Below are positions 54,918 to 62,931 of a stretch of 64,000 nt of DNA, piece by piece. Origin of the DNA: Desulfolutivibrio sulfoxidireducens (lineage in GTDB: Bacteria > Desulfobacterota > Desulfovibrionia > Desulfovibrionales > Desulfovibrionaceae); assembly GCF_013376475.1 (NCBI RefSeq), contig NZ_CP045508.1:4066001-4130000 (forward strand), written 5' to 3'. Below the pieces are notes generated by a model that made no database searches, was not told where the DNA came from, and saw nothing but the letters and a program-made list of their open reading frames with translations. The translations under genes were made by a program, and so were the position numbers. The stretch's first letter is position 1, and each line of letters begins with the position of its first letter.

Positions 54918-54960
54918 GGGAATGATTCCCCCCGGGCGGGGTCCGGGGCGGCAGCCCCGG
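54918..54960. repeat. Composite repeat copy 4, right part (rest of block A)
   Basis: Begins with GGGA, the right target duplication, and continues AATGATTCCCCCCGGGCGGGG then TCCGGGGCGGCAGCCCCGG, the reverse complement of the outer part of copy 1. Confidence 0.85.
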
Positions 54961-54964
54961 GGCA

Positions 54965-55684
54965 TTACCCCAATTGGGCGGCGGCGATGTCCCAGTTGAC
55001 GAGGTTGTCCAAGACGGCTTTGACGTAGTCGGCGCGACGGTTCTGGTAGTCGAGGTAGTAGGCGTGTTCCCAGACGTCGATGGTCAAGATGGGTTTTTGG
55101 CCGGAAAGCAGGGGATTGGCGGCGTTGGGGGTTTTGGTCGTCTTGAGCGTGCCGTTGTCCAGGACCAGCCAGGCCCAGCCGCTGGCGAACTGGGAGACGG
55201 CGGCGGCGGCGAGTTCCTTTTTGAGGGATTCGACATCGCCGAAGGAGGCGGCGATCATGGTGGCCAGCTTGCCGGTAGGGGCCTTGGGGCCGCCGGGGGT
55301 CAGGCCTTTCCAATAAAACGTATGGTTGAAGGCCTGGGCGGCGTTGTTGAAAAGGACGGTATCATCAGGCTTTTTCGCGGCGTCGAGGAAGACCTGGTCC
55401 AGATTTTTGGGGGCGGCGGCGGCGGCTTTGAGGAGTTCGTTGGTCTTGTCGTAGTAGGCCTTGGTGTGCTTGCCGTAGTGGAAGCCGACGGTCTTGGCCG
55501 AGATGTGGGGTTCCAGGGCGTTTTCGGGATAGGGAAGGGGCGGCATGGCGAATGCCGGGCCCTCGGCTGCGAAGGCCGGGGAACCGGCCAGGGTGGAAAG
55601 CGACGACAGAATCAGGCCGGTGGCGGCGGCGAAGCCCAGAAATTCACGTCTGGTGAGGGAACCGGGGGTGGCATCTGCGTTCAT
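54965..55684 (-). CDS. Tat-exported iron superoxide dismutase
   Basis: A 239-residue Fe/Mn-family superoxide dismutase. A Tat signal peptide is present (SLTRREFLGFAAATGLILSS, Arg12-Arg13, cleavage near AFA|AEG), so the enzyme should work in the periplasm. Predicted metal ligands are His69 (GFHYGKH), His121 (NHTFYW), Asp203 and His207 (DVWEHAYY). FNNAAQAFNH with its Gln is the iron-type pattern. GGAGCACCACC precedes the ATG. It lies 47 bases from the IS element and its repeat, and probably forms its own unit; the YibE/F gene upstream ends 84 bases before. Confidence 0.93.
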   Translation of the reverse strand: MNADATPGSLTRREFLGFAAATGLILSSLSTLAGSPAFAAEGPAFAMPPLPYPENALEPHISAKTVGFHYGKHTKAYYDKTNELLKAAAAAPKNLDQVFLDAAKKPDDTVLFNNAAQAFNHTFYWKGLTPGGPKAPTGKLATMIAASFGDVESLKKELAAAAVSQFASGWAWLVLDNGTLKTTKTPNAANPLLSGQKPILTIDVWEHAYYLDYQNRRADYVKAVLDNLVNWDIAAAQLG

Positions 55685-55768
55685 GGTGGTGCTCCTTGGG
55701 CGGGCGCGCGAAGAGGTTTTGGGAGTAAGGCATCCTCTCCGATTTTAGGCCAGAAGGAAAGCGCGTTT

Positions 55769-56935
55769 TCATGCGGCGCGGGGTGCTGGTTCCGCCTGGG
55801 CGGCGCTTTTTTTGGAACCGAACAGGAAGGCCCCGACCAGGGCGGTGAACGGGGCCACGGCCACCAGTCCGAAGCTGCCGACCAGGGTATTGAGGATTTC
55901 GGCGGCCACGTAGATGAGGTTGAAGAGGTTGGAAAGCGGCACCCCCTGGGCCATGAACATCATGAGCAGCGCGATGTACCCGCCGGAATAAGCGAATAAA
56001 AGCGTGGTGGTCATGGTGCCGACCACAGCCCGGCCCACGCGCAGCCCCGCGCCAAGGAGCTGGCGGCGGGTGGCTCCGGGCATGCTCCGGGCCACCTCCT
56101 CGATGCTGGCGGCCACGTCCATGGCCAAATCCATCATGGCCCCGCAGGAGCCGATGAACACGGCGGCCACGAAGATGCGCCGCAGGTCCAGGTGGCCGTA
56201 GCCGGTGTACAGCAGGCTTTCGGCGAAGGGCTTGATGGCCCCGTGCAGCCTGAAGAGATCGGTAAACACCAGGGCCAGGACGCAGGCCGTGCCCACTCCC
56301 AGCATGGCGCCGAGAAAGGCGGTCATGCCTTTTCGGGTCACGCCGCCGACCAGGAAGATGATGCAGGCCGTAAGCAGGGTGACCACGCCGAGCGACACCA
56401 GCACGGGGTTTATGCCGTTTAAGAATGCGGGGATGAGGATCTTCCAGATGGCCAGGGCGGAAAAGGCGAAGGACAGAAGGGCCTTGGCCCCGGTAAGGCC
56501 GCCGAAGGCCAGAAGCAGGGCCGCGAAGAGCCCGAAGAGCACAAGTTCCAGGCCCAGGCGGTAGTGGTCCACGGGGTTGACGTGGGCGATCTGCCCGTTT
56601 TCGTCCCGGGTGATAACGACCAGGGCCGTATCGCCCGGGGCGAAAAACTTGTCCATCTCCATCTTGCCCAGAAGCTGGTTGTGGCCGCGCACGGTCTTTC
56701 CGGCAAACGGCCCGTCCAGAAGCTCGATCTCCACGGTCTGGACGCCCGTGCGCACCAAGCCGAACTGGACCACGTCGGCGTCTTCGGTGGCCAGGATGTG
56801 GCCCTTGCACTGCACGGCCTGAGCGTCGATGTGGGCCTCGTAGCCGGTGGGCAGAAAGACCAGGGCCACGGTCAGGACCAGAAAGATCAGGGAGAGCAGG
56901 AGGTCTCGCCTTTTGGCGGGCTCGGTGGAAAGCAT
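55769..56935 (-). CDS. YibE/F-family membrane protein
   Basis: A 388-residue protein with an N-terminal membrane anchor, an extracytoplasmic beta-rich domain (VQTVEIELLDGPFAGKTVRGHNQLLGKMEMDKFFAPGDTALVVI) and seven or eight further hydrophobic segments (ALLLAFGGLTGAKALL, GCVTRK-like loop, IFVAAVFIGSCGAMMDLAMDVAAS). This is the YibE/F pattern. Function unknown; transport has been suggested for the family. The ATG at 56935 has AAGGAG upstream. It lies between alkaline phosphatase and SOD on the same strand. Confidence 0.85.
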   Translation of the reverse strand: MLSTEPAKRRDLLLSLIFLVLTVALVFLPTGYEAHIDAQAVQCKGHILATEDADVVQFGLVRTGVQTVEIELLDGPFAGKTVRGHNQLLGKMEMDKFFAPGDTALVVITRDENGQIAHVNPVDHYRLGLELVLFGLFAALLLAFGGLTGAKALLSFAFSALAIWKILIPAFLNGINPVLVSLGVVTLLTACIIFLVGGVTRKGMTAFLGAMLGVGTACVLALVFTDLFRLHGAIKPFAESLLYTGYGHLDLRRIFVAAVFIGSCGAMMDLAMDVAASIEEVARSMPGATRRQLLGAGLRVGRAVVGTMTTTLLFAYSGGYIALLMMFMAQGVPLSNLFNLIYVAAEILNTLVGSFGLVAVAPFTALVGAFLFGSKKSAAQAEPAPRAA

Positions 56936-56977
56936 GCCTACTCCTTGCGCCGGTTCGGGATGATGCCCATGAAAAAT

Positions 56978-57033
56978 CGTCAGGGGATTCCAAAGGGTGG
57001 AGCCCTTTGGCCGCCGAAGGCTTCTCCCTGACG
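56978..57033. repeat. Nested inverted repeat upstream of yibE/F
   Basis: Outer arms CGTCAGGG/CCCTGACG (56978-56985, 57026-57033) enclose a hairpin CCAAAGGG-TGGAG-CCCTTTGG (56990-57010). The layout differs from the A-P-C repeats, so it is a separate kind of element. Confidence 0.6.
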
Positions 57034-57053
57034 CATTCCTCATGACGGAAATC

Positions 57054-57083
57054 GGGCGGCGCGGCGAGTGCGCCGCGCCGCCC
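57054..57083. terminator. GC hairpin downstream of alkaline phosphatase
   Basis: GGGCGGCGCGGCG and CGCCGCGCCGCCC around AGTG, 30 bases beyond the alkaline phosphatase stop. No T-tract follows on minus. Confidence 0.5.
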
Positions 57084-57112
57084 GGTCGAGGGGGTGAAGC
57101 GAGGGTGTGGGC

Positions 57113-58624
57113 CTAGTTCGCGGCCATCTTGACCGTATCGGGCATGCCCATGGCCGCCTTGAGCTTCTTGGCGATGTCGGTGTTGTCGTAGAACCCGTTG
57201 AAGGCCGCGGCCCCGGCGCCCTCGGCCGAGACCGTGACCGGCACGCCGGTGTGGGAATAGGAGGTCCACCCGAGGCCGGCCTTCTGGTTGAGCAGGTGGG
57301 TGATGGTCACGGACAGGGGGTTGTAGCCGCCGTAGAGCAGGTAGGCCTGGGGGTCCTTGCCGTCCGCGCCGTAGCCCTTTGCGTCCTCGGTCGCGGCCAT
57401 GTACAGGTCGAAGGCCTCCTTGATCTTGGCGACCTCGAACTCCTTGAGCACGGCGGCATCCTTGGCGTCACCGGCGAACTTCAGGCCGAAGCTCTCCTCG
57501 ATCACCGGCTTGACCGCGTCGAAGGAGCAGTTCTGACCGCAATTTTTCTTGAACTCGGCCATCTTGTCGGTAAAGGCCTGGAAGGACATCTTCTGGCCGG
57601 TGAGCACGTGGTAGAAGCTGGCGTACTTGGTGCCGGCGAAGCCGATGGTCAAGCCGCCGCACTCATGGTCGCCGGTGACCAGGATGAGCGTCTCGTCGGG
57701 GTGCTTTTTCTGGAAGGCCAGGGCCACATCCACGGCCGCATCCACGTCGAGCACGTCGCCGATGGCCCCGGCGGCGTCGTTGGCATGGCAGGCCCAGTCC
57801 ACCTTGCCGCCCTCGGCCATGATGAAAAAGCCCTGGGGGCCGTCCAGGACCTCGGCGGCCTTGGCCACCAGATCGGCCAGGCTCATGTCCTTTACGGTGC
57901 GGTCGATGAGGTAGGGCATGGCCTTGCTGTCCTGGAGCCATTCGTTGATGACGATGACCTTGCCGTCGTTTTTGGTGATCTTCTCGAAGCCTTCCTTGCC
58001 GGTGACGACCTTGTACCCGGCGGCCTTGGCCGCCTCGATGGCATTGCCCTGGGGGGCCTTGGATTTCTTGCCCTCGGGGTCCTTGAAGCCGCCGCCACCG
58101 AAGAAGTCGAAGCCGCTTTTGACCAGTTCGTGGGCGATTTCATGGTAGTTGTCGCGGCTTTCCTGGTGGGCGTAGAAGCCGCCGGGGGTGGCGTGGTCGA
58201 TGGACACGGTGGAGATGATGCCCACCTTTTTGCCCTTTTCCTTGGCCAGTTCGGCCACGTTTTTGACGGCCTTGTTGTCCGGGGTGACGCCGAGCATGCC
58301 GGAGTTGGTCTTGACCCCGCAGGCCATGGCCGTGGCCGTGTCCGCCGAGTCGGGGATGATGGAGTTGGCGGCGTGGGTGGTCATCATGCCCTGGGCCGGG
58401 AGCTTGCTCATGGAGAGCTTCACCGTGCCGTGGGGCTTGCCTTCCCTGGCCGCCAGAAACATCTCCGTGGACGTGCGCTGGGGCTGGGCCATGCCGTCGC
58501 CGATGATGAAAAACACGTACTTGGCCTGTTTTTCGGCGGCAAAGCCGGCCTGTCCACAGCACAGCACAACGGCCAGGGCCAAAAAGGCCAGGGCCGAACG
58601 GGAAAAGGATTTGTGCAACACCAT
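57113..58624 (-). CDS. Alkaline phosphatase
   Basis: A 503-residue secreted phosphatase. A signal peptide (hydrophobic ALAFLALAVVLCCGQAGFA) precedes the alkaline phosphatase core: VFFIIGDGMAQPQ (metal-binding Asp), the catalytic Ser93 in PDSADTATAMACGVKT, GIISTVSIDHATPG, FFIMAEGGKVDWACHAND and LILVTGDHECGG (metal-binding Asp and His). C-terminal SYSHTGVPVTVSAEG supplies the last His. It would release phosphate from organic esters in the periplasm. GGAGG precedes the ATG. A Pho-box-like site 85 bases upstream links it to PhoB control. Confidence 0.93.
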   Translation of the reverse strand: MVLHKSFSRSALAFLALAVVLCCGQAGFAAEKQAKYVFFIIGDGMAQPQRTSTEMFLAAREGKPHGTVKLSMSKLPAQGMMTTHAANSIIPDSADTATAMACGVKTNSGMLGVTPDNKAVKNVAELAKEKGKKVGIISTVSIDHATPGGFYAHQESRDNYHEIAHELVKSGFDFFGGGGFKDPEGKKSKAPQGNAIEAAKAAGYKVVTGKEGFEKITKNDGKVIVINEWLQDSKAMPYLIDRTVKDMSLADLVAKAAEVLDGPQGFFIMAEGGKVDWACHANDAAGAIGDVLDVDAAVDVALAFQKKHPDETLILVTGDHECGGLTIGFAGTKYASFYHVLTGQKMSFQAFTDKMAEFKKNCGQNCSFDAVKPVIEESFGLKFAGDAKDAAVLKEFEVAKIKEAFDLYMAATEDAKGYGADGKDPQAYLLYGGYNPLSVTITHLLNQKAGLGWTSYSHTGVPVTVSAEGAGAAAFNGFYDNTDIAKKLKAAMGMPDTVKMAAN

Positions 58625-58708
58625 AGCCGGGTCCTCCATGTTTTGCGGGGTGGGCGGCGCGACGCGCCGGGTCGTTTCGTGGAATCGACCAAGGCTTCCC
58701 AGAGAACC

Positions 58709-58726
58709 GTGACGGTGTTGTGACAT
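58709..58726 (-). promoter_or_regulatory. Candidate Pho box before alkaline phosphatase
   Basis: On minus, ATGTCAC-AACA-CCGTCAC, a 7-4-7 repeat with the same halves as the sites at 16287-16304 and 16374-16391. It lies between the CnrX-like gene stop and the phosphatase. Confidence 0.65.
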
Positions 58727-58733
58727 GGCCCGC

Positions 58734-59123
58734 TCATTCCGATGACGTGCCGTCGCGCAGGGCCTTGAAGCGCCGGGCCATGTCAGCCAAGCGCCGTCCC
58801 TGTTCCGGGGTGAGTTCCGCCTTCATGTCCCCCACGGCCCTGTCCAGGATGGCGTCCACCCGGGGCCTGGTTTCCCGGCGCAGGGCCGCGAACTCGTCCA
58901 GGGCCTGGGCCAGGATGGGCCGCAGGGCCTGAAGCTGGCGCTCGTCGAGATCGAGTCTGTCGTCCAGGCGGTCCAGGAGCAGGCGTTCCACGTGGGCCGT
59001 GTCCCCGGCCACGGTGCGGGTCACGGCCCGCTGCACATAGGCCCGGGTCCCGACCACGCCCAGGACCACCCCGGACAGGAAAATGACCACGGCGGCCAGA
59101 ATCGGTTTCCAGTTCTTCCTCAT
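58734..59123 (-). CDS. Membrane-anchored Spy/CnrX-like periplasmic protein
   Basis: A 129-residue protein with one N-terminal membrane anchor (ILAAVVIFLSGVVLGVVG) and an all-helical periplasmic part with the Spy/CpxP/CnrX-type pattern LDLDERQLQALRPILAQALDEF and ELTPEQGRRLADMARRF. CnrX-type proteins hold an anti-sigma factor and sense metals, but this one has a single His and no Cys, so metal sensing is doubtful. It is the last gene after Spy-like, sigma and anti-sigma genes, with 15-base spacing. Confidence 0.7.
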   Translation of the reverse strand: MRKNWKPILAAVVIFLSGVVLGVVGTRAYVQRAVTRTVAGDTAHVERLLLDRLDDRLDLDERQLQALRPILAQALDEFAALRRETRPRVDAILDRAVGDMKAELTPEQGRRLADMARRFKALRDGTSSE

Positions 59124-59138
59124 TGAAGGCTCCCGTGT

Positions 59139-59477
59139 TCACAATCCGGCCAGGCGCAGGACGCCAAGGCCCGTGGGGTCGGCCAGGGCCACACGCATGA
59201 CCAGGAGGTCCAGGCCCTGTTCCAGGGAAACGCTCCAGACCGCGCAGACGGCCGCAGCCAGGGCCGAGGCCGCGGCAAAGGGATAGAAGACGCGGGCTAC
59301 GCGTTCGCGCGGGGAACTGACCGGGGCGGGGCCGGGCGCGTATCCCGGCAGGGACCGCACCCTGGCCATGACCGAACGGACCGTGTCCTCGCCGGTTTCG
59401 GGAATGGGCCGGGCGGCGTGGGCGCGTCGAAGATGCTCCTCCAGCCGGTCGATGCGCTCTCTGGTGTGGCTCTTCAT
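59139..59477 (-). CDS. Putative anti-sigma factor (single-pass membrane protein)
   Basis: A 112-residue protein with a charged cytosolic part (about residues 1-65, RIDRLEEHLRRAHAARPIP) and one hydrophobic segment (VFYPFAAASALAAAVCAVWSV), followed by a short periplasmic tail. It starts 4 bases after the ECF sigma stop, the typical place for an anti-sigma factor. It lacks a zinc-binding ZAS motif (no HxxxCxxC). The function is inferred from position and topology. Confidence 0.6.
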   Translation of the reverse strand: MKSHTRERIDRLEEHLRRAHAARPIPETGEDTVRSVMARVRSLPGYAPGPAPVSSPRERVARVFYPFAAASALAAAVCAVWSVSLEQGLDLLVMRVALADPTGLGVLRLAGL

Positions 59478-59481
59478 GATG

Positions 59482-60069
59482 TCACCTCTCGGAGATGGTC
59501 GTTTCCAGCATGGCCCGAAGGGCCTTCCTGGCCCGAAACGCCCGGATCTTCACGTTGGCCCGGCTGATGCCCAAAAGCGCGGCGGCCTCGGCTGTGGAGC
59601 GTTCCTCCAGGCAGGTCAGGACCAGGACCATGCGGTCCGTGGCCGAGAGCCGGTCCAGGGCCGCGGTTAAAAGCTTCGAGGCCTCATGGCCGTACAGGCC
59701 CTGGTCAAAGGGGGTGTCGTCCTCGCCCGCCGTATTGTCCACCATGGCCCGGCCGGCCTCGGACAGGTCGGCGTGCGGGGTCTCCCGGCTCCGGTAGCGG
59801 GCGCGCCAGAAGTCGTGGCAGGCGCGCACGGCGATGACCGACAGCCAGTGGGAAAAGGGACTGTCCCCCCGGTACGCGGCAAGGGACACGTAGGCGCGCA
59901 CGAAGGTCTCCTGGATCAGCTCGTCCACCTGGCCGGCCGGGACATGGGCCGAGACGATGCGGGCCACGGCCTGACTGTGGCCGCGCACCAGCCCCTCGTA
60001 GGCGTTTTTGTCGCCGCGAAGGACCCGGGCCACCAGGCCCGGGTCCCCGGATTCGTCATGTTGGGCCAT
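59482..60069 (-). CDS. ECF (RpoE-type) sigma factor
   Basis: A 195-residue RNA polymerase sigma factor of the extracytoplasmic-function group. Region 2 has DELIQETFVRAYVSLAAYRGDSPFSHWLSVIAVRACHDFWR and region 4 has DRMVLVLTCLEERSTAEAAALLGISRANVKIRAFRARKAL with its helix-turn-helix. The ATG at 60069 fits the end of the upstream gene; an in-frame ATG at 60123 would add 18 residues and overlap it. A TGTAACC/CGACA motif before the first gene of the unit suggests autoregulation. Confidence 0.88.
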   Translation of the reverse strand: MAQHDESGDPGLVARVLRGDKNAYEGLVRGHSQAVARIVSAHVPAGQVDELIQETFVRAYVSLAAYRGDSPFSHWLSVIAVRACHDFWRARYRSRETPHADLSEAGRAMVDNTAGEDDTPFDQGLYGHEASKLLTAALDRLSATDRMVLVLTCLEERSTAEAAALLGISRANVKIRAFRARKALRAMLETTISER

Positions 60070-60089
60070 GGCCGTGGGGCACGCCTGCG

Positions 60090-60599
60090 TCAGCCCGCGC
60101 TCGGGGCGTGGGTGTTGATCCATTCCTCAAGGAGCGACCGGGCGGTTTCGACCCGGACCCGGACCGTTTCCGCGACCACGTCCCGTCCTTCCGTAAGGAT
60201 GCGCCGTTGGTCGGGGGTGAGCTTCCGGCCGATCTCGGCCATGATCCGGCCCTTGACCACCACGGCCTCCTCGCCGGCCGCGGCCAGGGCCCTGAAGGCC
60301 TGGCGCACGGCGGCCTCGTCGGCCGTGTCGGACGTAACCACCGTGTCGAAGGCCCGGGCCGCGTCCCGGACCCGTTCGAAGGCGGCCCGGGCCGCGTCCT
60401 TGTGGCCGCGTAGCACCAGGGCCAGCTCGCGCTTCTGGGCGTCGGTGAGATCCAGGCGGATGATGGTCCGGGCGATGGCCTCGCGGGGGGTGAGCCCGGC
60501 CGCGCCGGGGAGGATGTCCGGAGCGGCTGCGGCCACGGCCAGAAAACCGCCCAGGGCCAGGACCAGGGCCAGCAGGATGGTGGGGGCGAATCGTTTCAT
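60090..60599 (-). CDS. Periplasmic Spy/CpxP-like protein
   Basis: A 169-residue protein with a cleavable signal peptide (TILLALVLALGGFLAVAAAA) and a helical mature part with LDLTDAQKRELALVLRGHK and KLTPDQRRILTEG, the LTxxQ motifs of Spy/CpxP chaperones and Zn-resistance proteins. Such proteins bind unfolded proteins or act as envelope-stress sensors. AAGGAG precedes the ATG. First gene of the sigma module, after a candidate ECF promoter. Confidence 0.75.
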   Translation of the reverse strand: MKRFAPTILLALVLALGGFLAVAAAAPDILPGAAGLTPREAIARTIIRLDLTDAQKRELALVLRGHKDAARAAFERVRDAARAFDTVVTSDTADEAAVRQAFRALAAAGEEAVVVKGRIMAEIGRKLTPDQRRILTEGRDVVAETVRVRVETARSLLEEWINTHAPSAG

Positions 60600-60649
60600 G
60601 TCGGTTCTCCTTCGTGTGGGTGTGCGCCGTAAGGCGGCGTCACCACCCC

Positions 60650-60677
60650 TGTCGGGCGAAGGAGGCGAGCGGTTACA
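60650..60677 (-). promoter_or_regulatory. Candidate ECF-sigma promoter
   Basis: On minus, TGTAACC (60677-60671), 16 bases, CGACA (60654-60650), 51 bases before the Spy-like gene. The AAC element and spacing fit ECF promoters, so the module may switch itself on. Confidence 0.45.
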
Positions 60678-60705
60678 CCCCGGCCGGGAAAAATCCCGGC
60701 CGGGG
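60678..60705. terminator. Hairpin between aldolase and the sigma module
   Basis: Perfect 12-base arms (CCCCGGCCGGGA and TCCCGGCCGGGG) around AAAA, about 40 bases beyond the aldolase stop. No long T-tract. Confidence 0.5.
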
Positions 60706-60744
60706 CGCAGGCATTACGGGAACGCGACGCGACCACAGCCCGGA

Positions 60745-61797
60745 TCAGGCGACGGTCACGTCCTGGCACAGGTAGACGTCCTGGATGGCCTGAAGGAGCC
60801 TCACCCCCTCGGCCATGGGCCGCTGGAAGGCCTTGCGGCCGGAGATGAGCCCCATGCCGCCGGCCCGCTTGTTGATGACCGCCGTGCGCACGGCCTCCTC
60901 GAAGTCCTGGGCCCCGGCCGCGCCGCCGGAATTGATCAGTCCGGCCCGGCCCATGTAGCAGTTGGCCACCTGGTAGCGGGTCAGGTCGATGGGGTGGTCC
61001 GTGGTCAGTTCGGTGTACACCCGCTTGTCGGTGACCCCAAAGCCCACGGCGGTGTAGCCGCCGTTGACCGTGGGCTGCTTCTGCTTGACGATGTCGGCCT
61101 CGATGGTGGCCGCCAGGTGGTTGGCCTGGCCGGTCAGATCGGCGGCGACATGGTAGTCCACGCCGTCTTTGACGAAGGCCGGATTGCGGATGTAGGCCCA
61201 CAGCACGCAGGCCATGCCCAGTTCGTGGGCCCGACGGAAGGCCTTGCTGATCTCCTGGATCTGGCGCCTCGATTCGGGCGAGCCGAAATAGACCGTGGCC
61301 CCCACGGCCGTGGCCCCCATGTCCCAGGCCTGTTCCACCGAGGCGAAAAGGGTCTGGTCGTGGATGGCCGGCAGGCTTAGAAGCTCGTTGTGGTTGATTT
61401 TCAGCATGAGCGGAATCTTGTGGGCGTACTTGCGGGCCACGCAGCCAAGGACCCCGAGCGTCGAGGCCACGGCGTTGCACCCGGCCTCGATGGCCAGCCT
61501 GACGATGTTTTCCGGGTCGAAATAGATGGGGTTGGGGGCGAAGGAGGCCCCGGCCGAATGCTCGATGCCCTGGTCCACGGGCAGGATGGACAGATAGCCG
61601 GTGCCGGCCAGCCGGCCCGTGCCGAAAAGGGCGGCCAGGCTTTTCAAAACCGGCACGCTACGGTCCGTGGGGGTGAAGACGCGGTCCACGAAGTCCGGGC
61701 CGGGCAGGTGCAGGGACTCCTTGGGAATGGTGCGGCAGACGTGCCCGAGCAGGGAATCGGCGTCGGGTCCGAGCAGTTTGACGATATCATCCAGCAT
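60745..61797 (-). CDS. Fructose-bisphosphate aldolase, class I (archaeal/DhnA type)
   Basis: A 350-residue DhnA/FbaB-type class I aldolase, using a Schiff-base Lys and no metal. The family run [30 protein letters not shown], then [35 protein letters not shown] and [16 protein letters not shown] is typical. It splits fructose-1,6-bisphosphate in glycolysis or makes it in gluconeogenesis. GGAGGT lies 5 bases before the ATG at 61797. It is divergent from the permease gene. Confidence 0.93.
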   Translation of the reverse strand: MLDDIVKLLGPDADSLLGHVCRTIPKESLHLPGPDFVDRVFTPTDRSVPVLKSLAALFGTGRLAGTGYLSILPVDQGIEHSAGASFAPNPIYFDPENIVRLAIEAGCNAVASTLGVLGCVARKYAHKIPLMLKINHNELLSLPAIHDQTLFASVEQAWDMGATAVGATVYFGSPESRRQIQEISKAFRRAHELGMACVLWAYIRNPAFVKDGVDYHVAADLTGQANHLAATIEADIVKQKQPTVNGGYTAVGFGVTDKRVYTELTTDHPIDLTRYQVANCYMGRAGLINSGGAAGAQDFEEAVRTAVINKRAGGMGLISGRKAFQRPMAEGVRLLQAIQDVYLCQDVTVA

Positions 61798-61955
61798 GAT
61801 GACCTCCGGATAACGATTTTTCATATCACAGCTGACCGTAAACAAGTCGGGTGCGCCGCGCAAGGGCCGCATCGGGGATTTCACGCAAACGTCGCGGGAC
61901 GGCCGCGGCGCGCCCCGCATTGACGCGGCCCGGGCCGGGAGGTACCACCGCCCCC

Positions 61956-62912
61956 ATGTTCGACGCCTTTTCCGAGTACCTGGGCTTTTTCGCCCAGACC
62001 GCCACGGCCATCTTCCTCGAGGCCGCGCCGTTTCTGCTTCTGGGGTCGTTTCTGGCCGCGCTCATCGAATGCTTCGTGCCGCCGGAGCGCATGCAACGCC
62101 TTTTCCCCAAGCGCGCCGTGCCCGGGGTCCTGGCCGGGCTTGTCGGCGGGCTGGTCCTGCCCGTGTGCGAATGCGGCATCGTGCCCATCGTCCGGCGCAT
62201 GCTCAAAAAAGGCGTGCCCCCGGCCTCGGCCATGACCTACATGCTGGCCGCGCCCATCGTGAATCCCGTGGTCATGGCCTCCACATACACGGCCTTCCAG
62301 GGCGACTGGTTCATGGTCGCGGCGCGCACGGCCATGGGGGGCGTTGCCGCCCTGATCGTAGGGCTGATCTTTTCGCGCCGGCCCGTCGAGGACATCCTTC
62401 TTGGCGCGAACCTCCCAAACGGCATACACGGGCACGGCCCGGCCAGCGGGTGCGCCTGCGGGTGCGGCGGCGGCGAAACGGCCACGCCTGAGGGCCGGGT
62501 CACGGCGACCGGACGAATCAGGGCGGTCATGGCCCACACCCTCGCGGAGTTTTTGGACATGGGGGCCATCCTGATCCTGGGCAGCCTCTTTGCCGCGAGC
62601 TTCAAGACCCTGGTTCCCTCCGGGGTCATGACCCTGTTCGAGACCGATCCGGTGCTGGCCATCTCGGCCATGATGCTCCTGGCCATCCTGCTTTCCCTGT
62701 GCTCCGAGGCCGACGCCTTCGTGGCCGCCTCCTTCACCGGCTTTCCGGCCAGCGCCAAGCTGGCCTTTCTGGCCCTGGGCCCCATGCTGGACGTGAAACT
62801 GGCGGTCATGTTCCAGGCCGTGTTCACCCGCCGCGCCGCCGCCATCCTGATGGTGGCCACGCCGGTCATGGTCTTTGCCATGTCCCTGGCCCTGTCCCTG
62901 CTCGAACCGTGA
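61956..62912 (+). CDS. Permease of the DUF318/ArsP_1 family
   Basis: A 318-residue membrane protein with eight or more hydrophobic segments. It has [22 protein letters not shown], the family motif [41 protein letters not shown], and a matching second half, [20 protein letters not shown] and [14 protein letters not shown] Cys/Gly-rich loop (CACGCGGGE) lies between the halves and may bind metal. These permeases occur with TIGR03943 proteins, as here; metal or arsenical transport is inferred only. GGAGGT is about 13 bases before the ATG. Confidence 0.88.
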   Translation: MFDAFSEYLGFFAQTATAIFLEAAPFLLLGSFLAALIECFVPPERMQRLFPKRAVPGVLAGLVGGLVLPVCECGIVPIVRRMLKKGVPPASAMTYMLAAPIVNPVVMASTYTAFQGDWFMVAARTAMGGVAALIVGLIFSRRPVEDILLGANLPNGIHGHGPASGCACGCGGGETATPEGRVTATGRIRAVMAHTLAEFLDMGAILILGSLFAASFKTLVPSGVMTLFETDPVLAISAMMLLAILLSLCSEADAFVAASFTGFPASAKLAFLALGPMLDVKLAVMFQAVFTRRAAAILMVATPVMVFAMSLALSLLEP

Positions 62913-62931
62913 ACAACAACAACCACCAACC

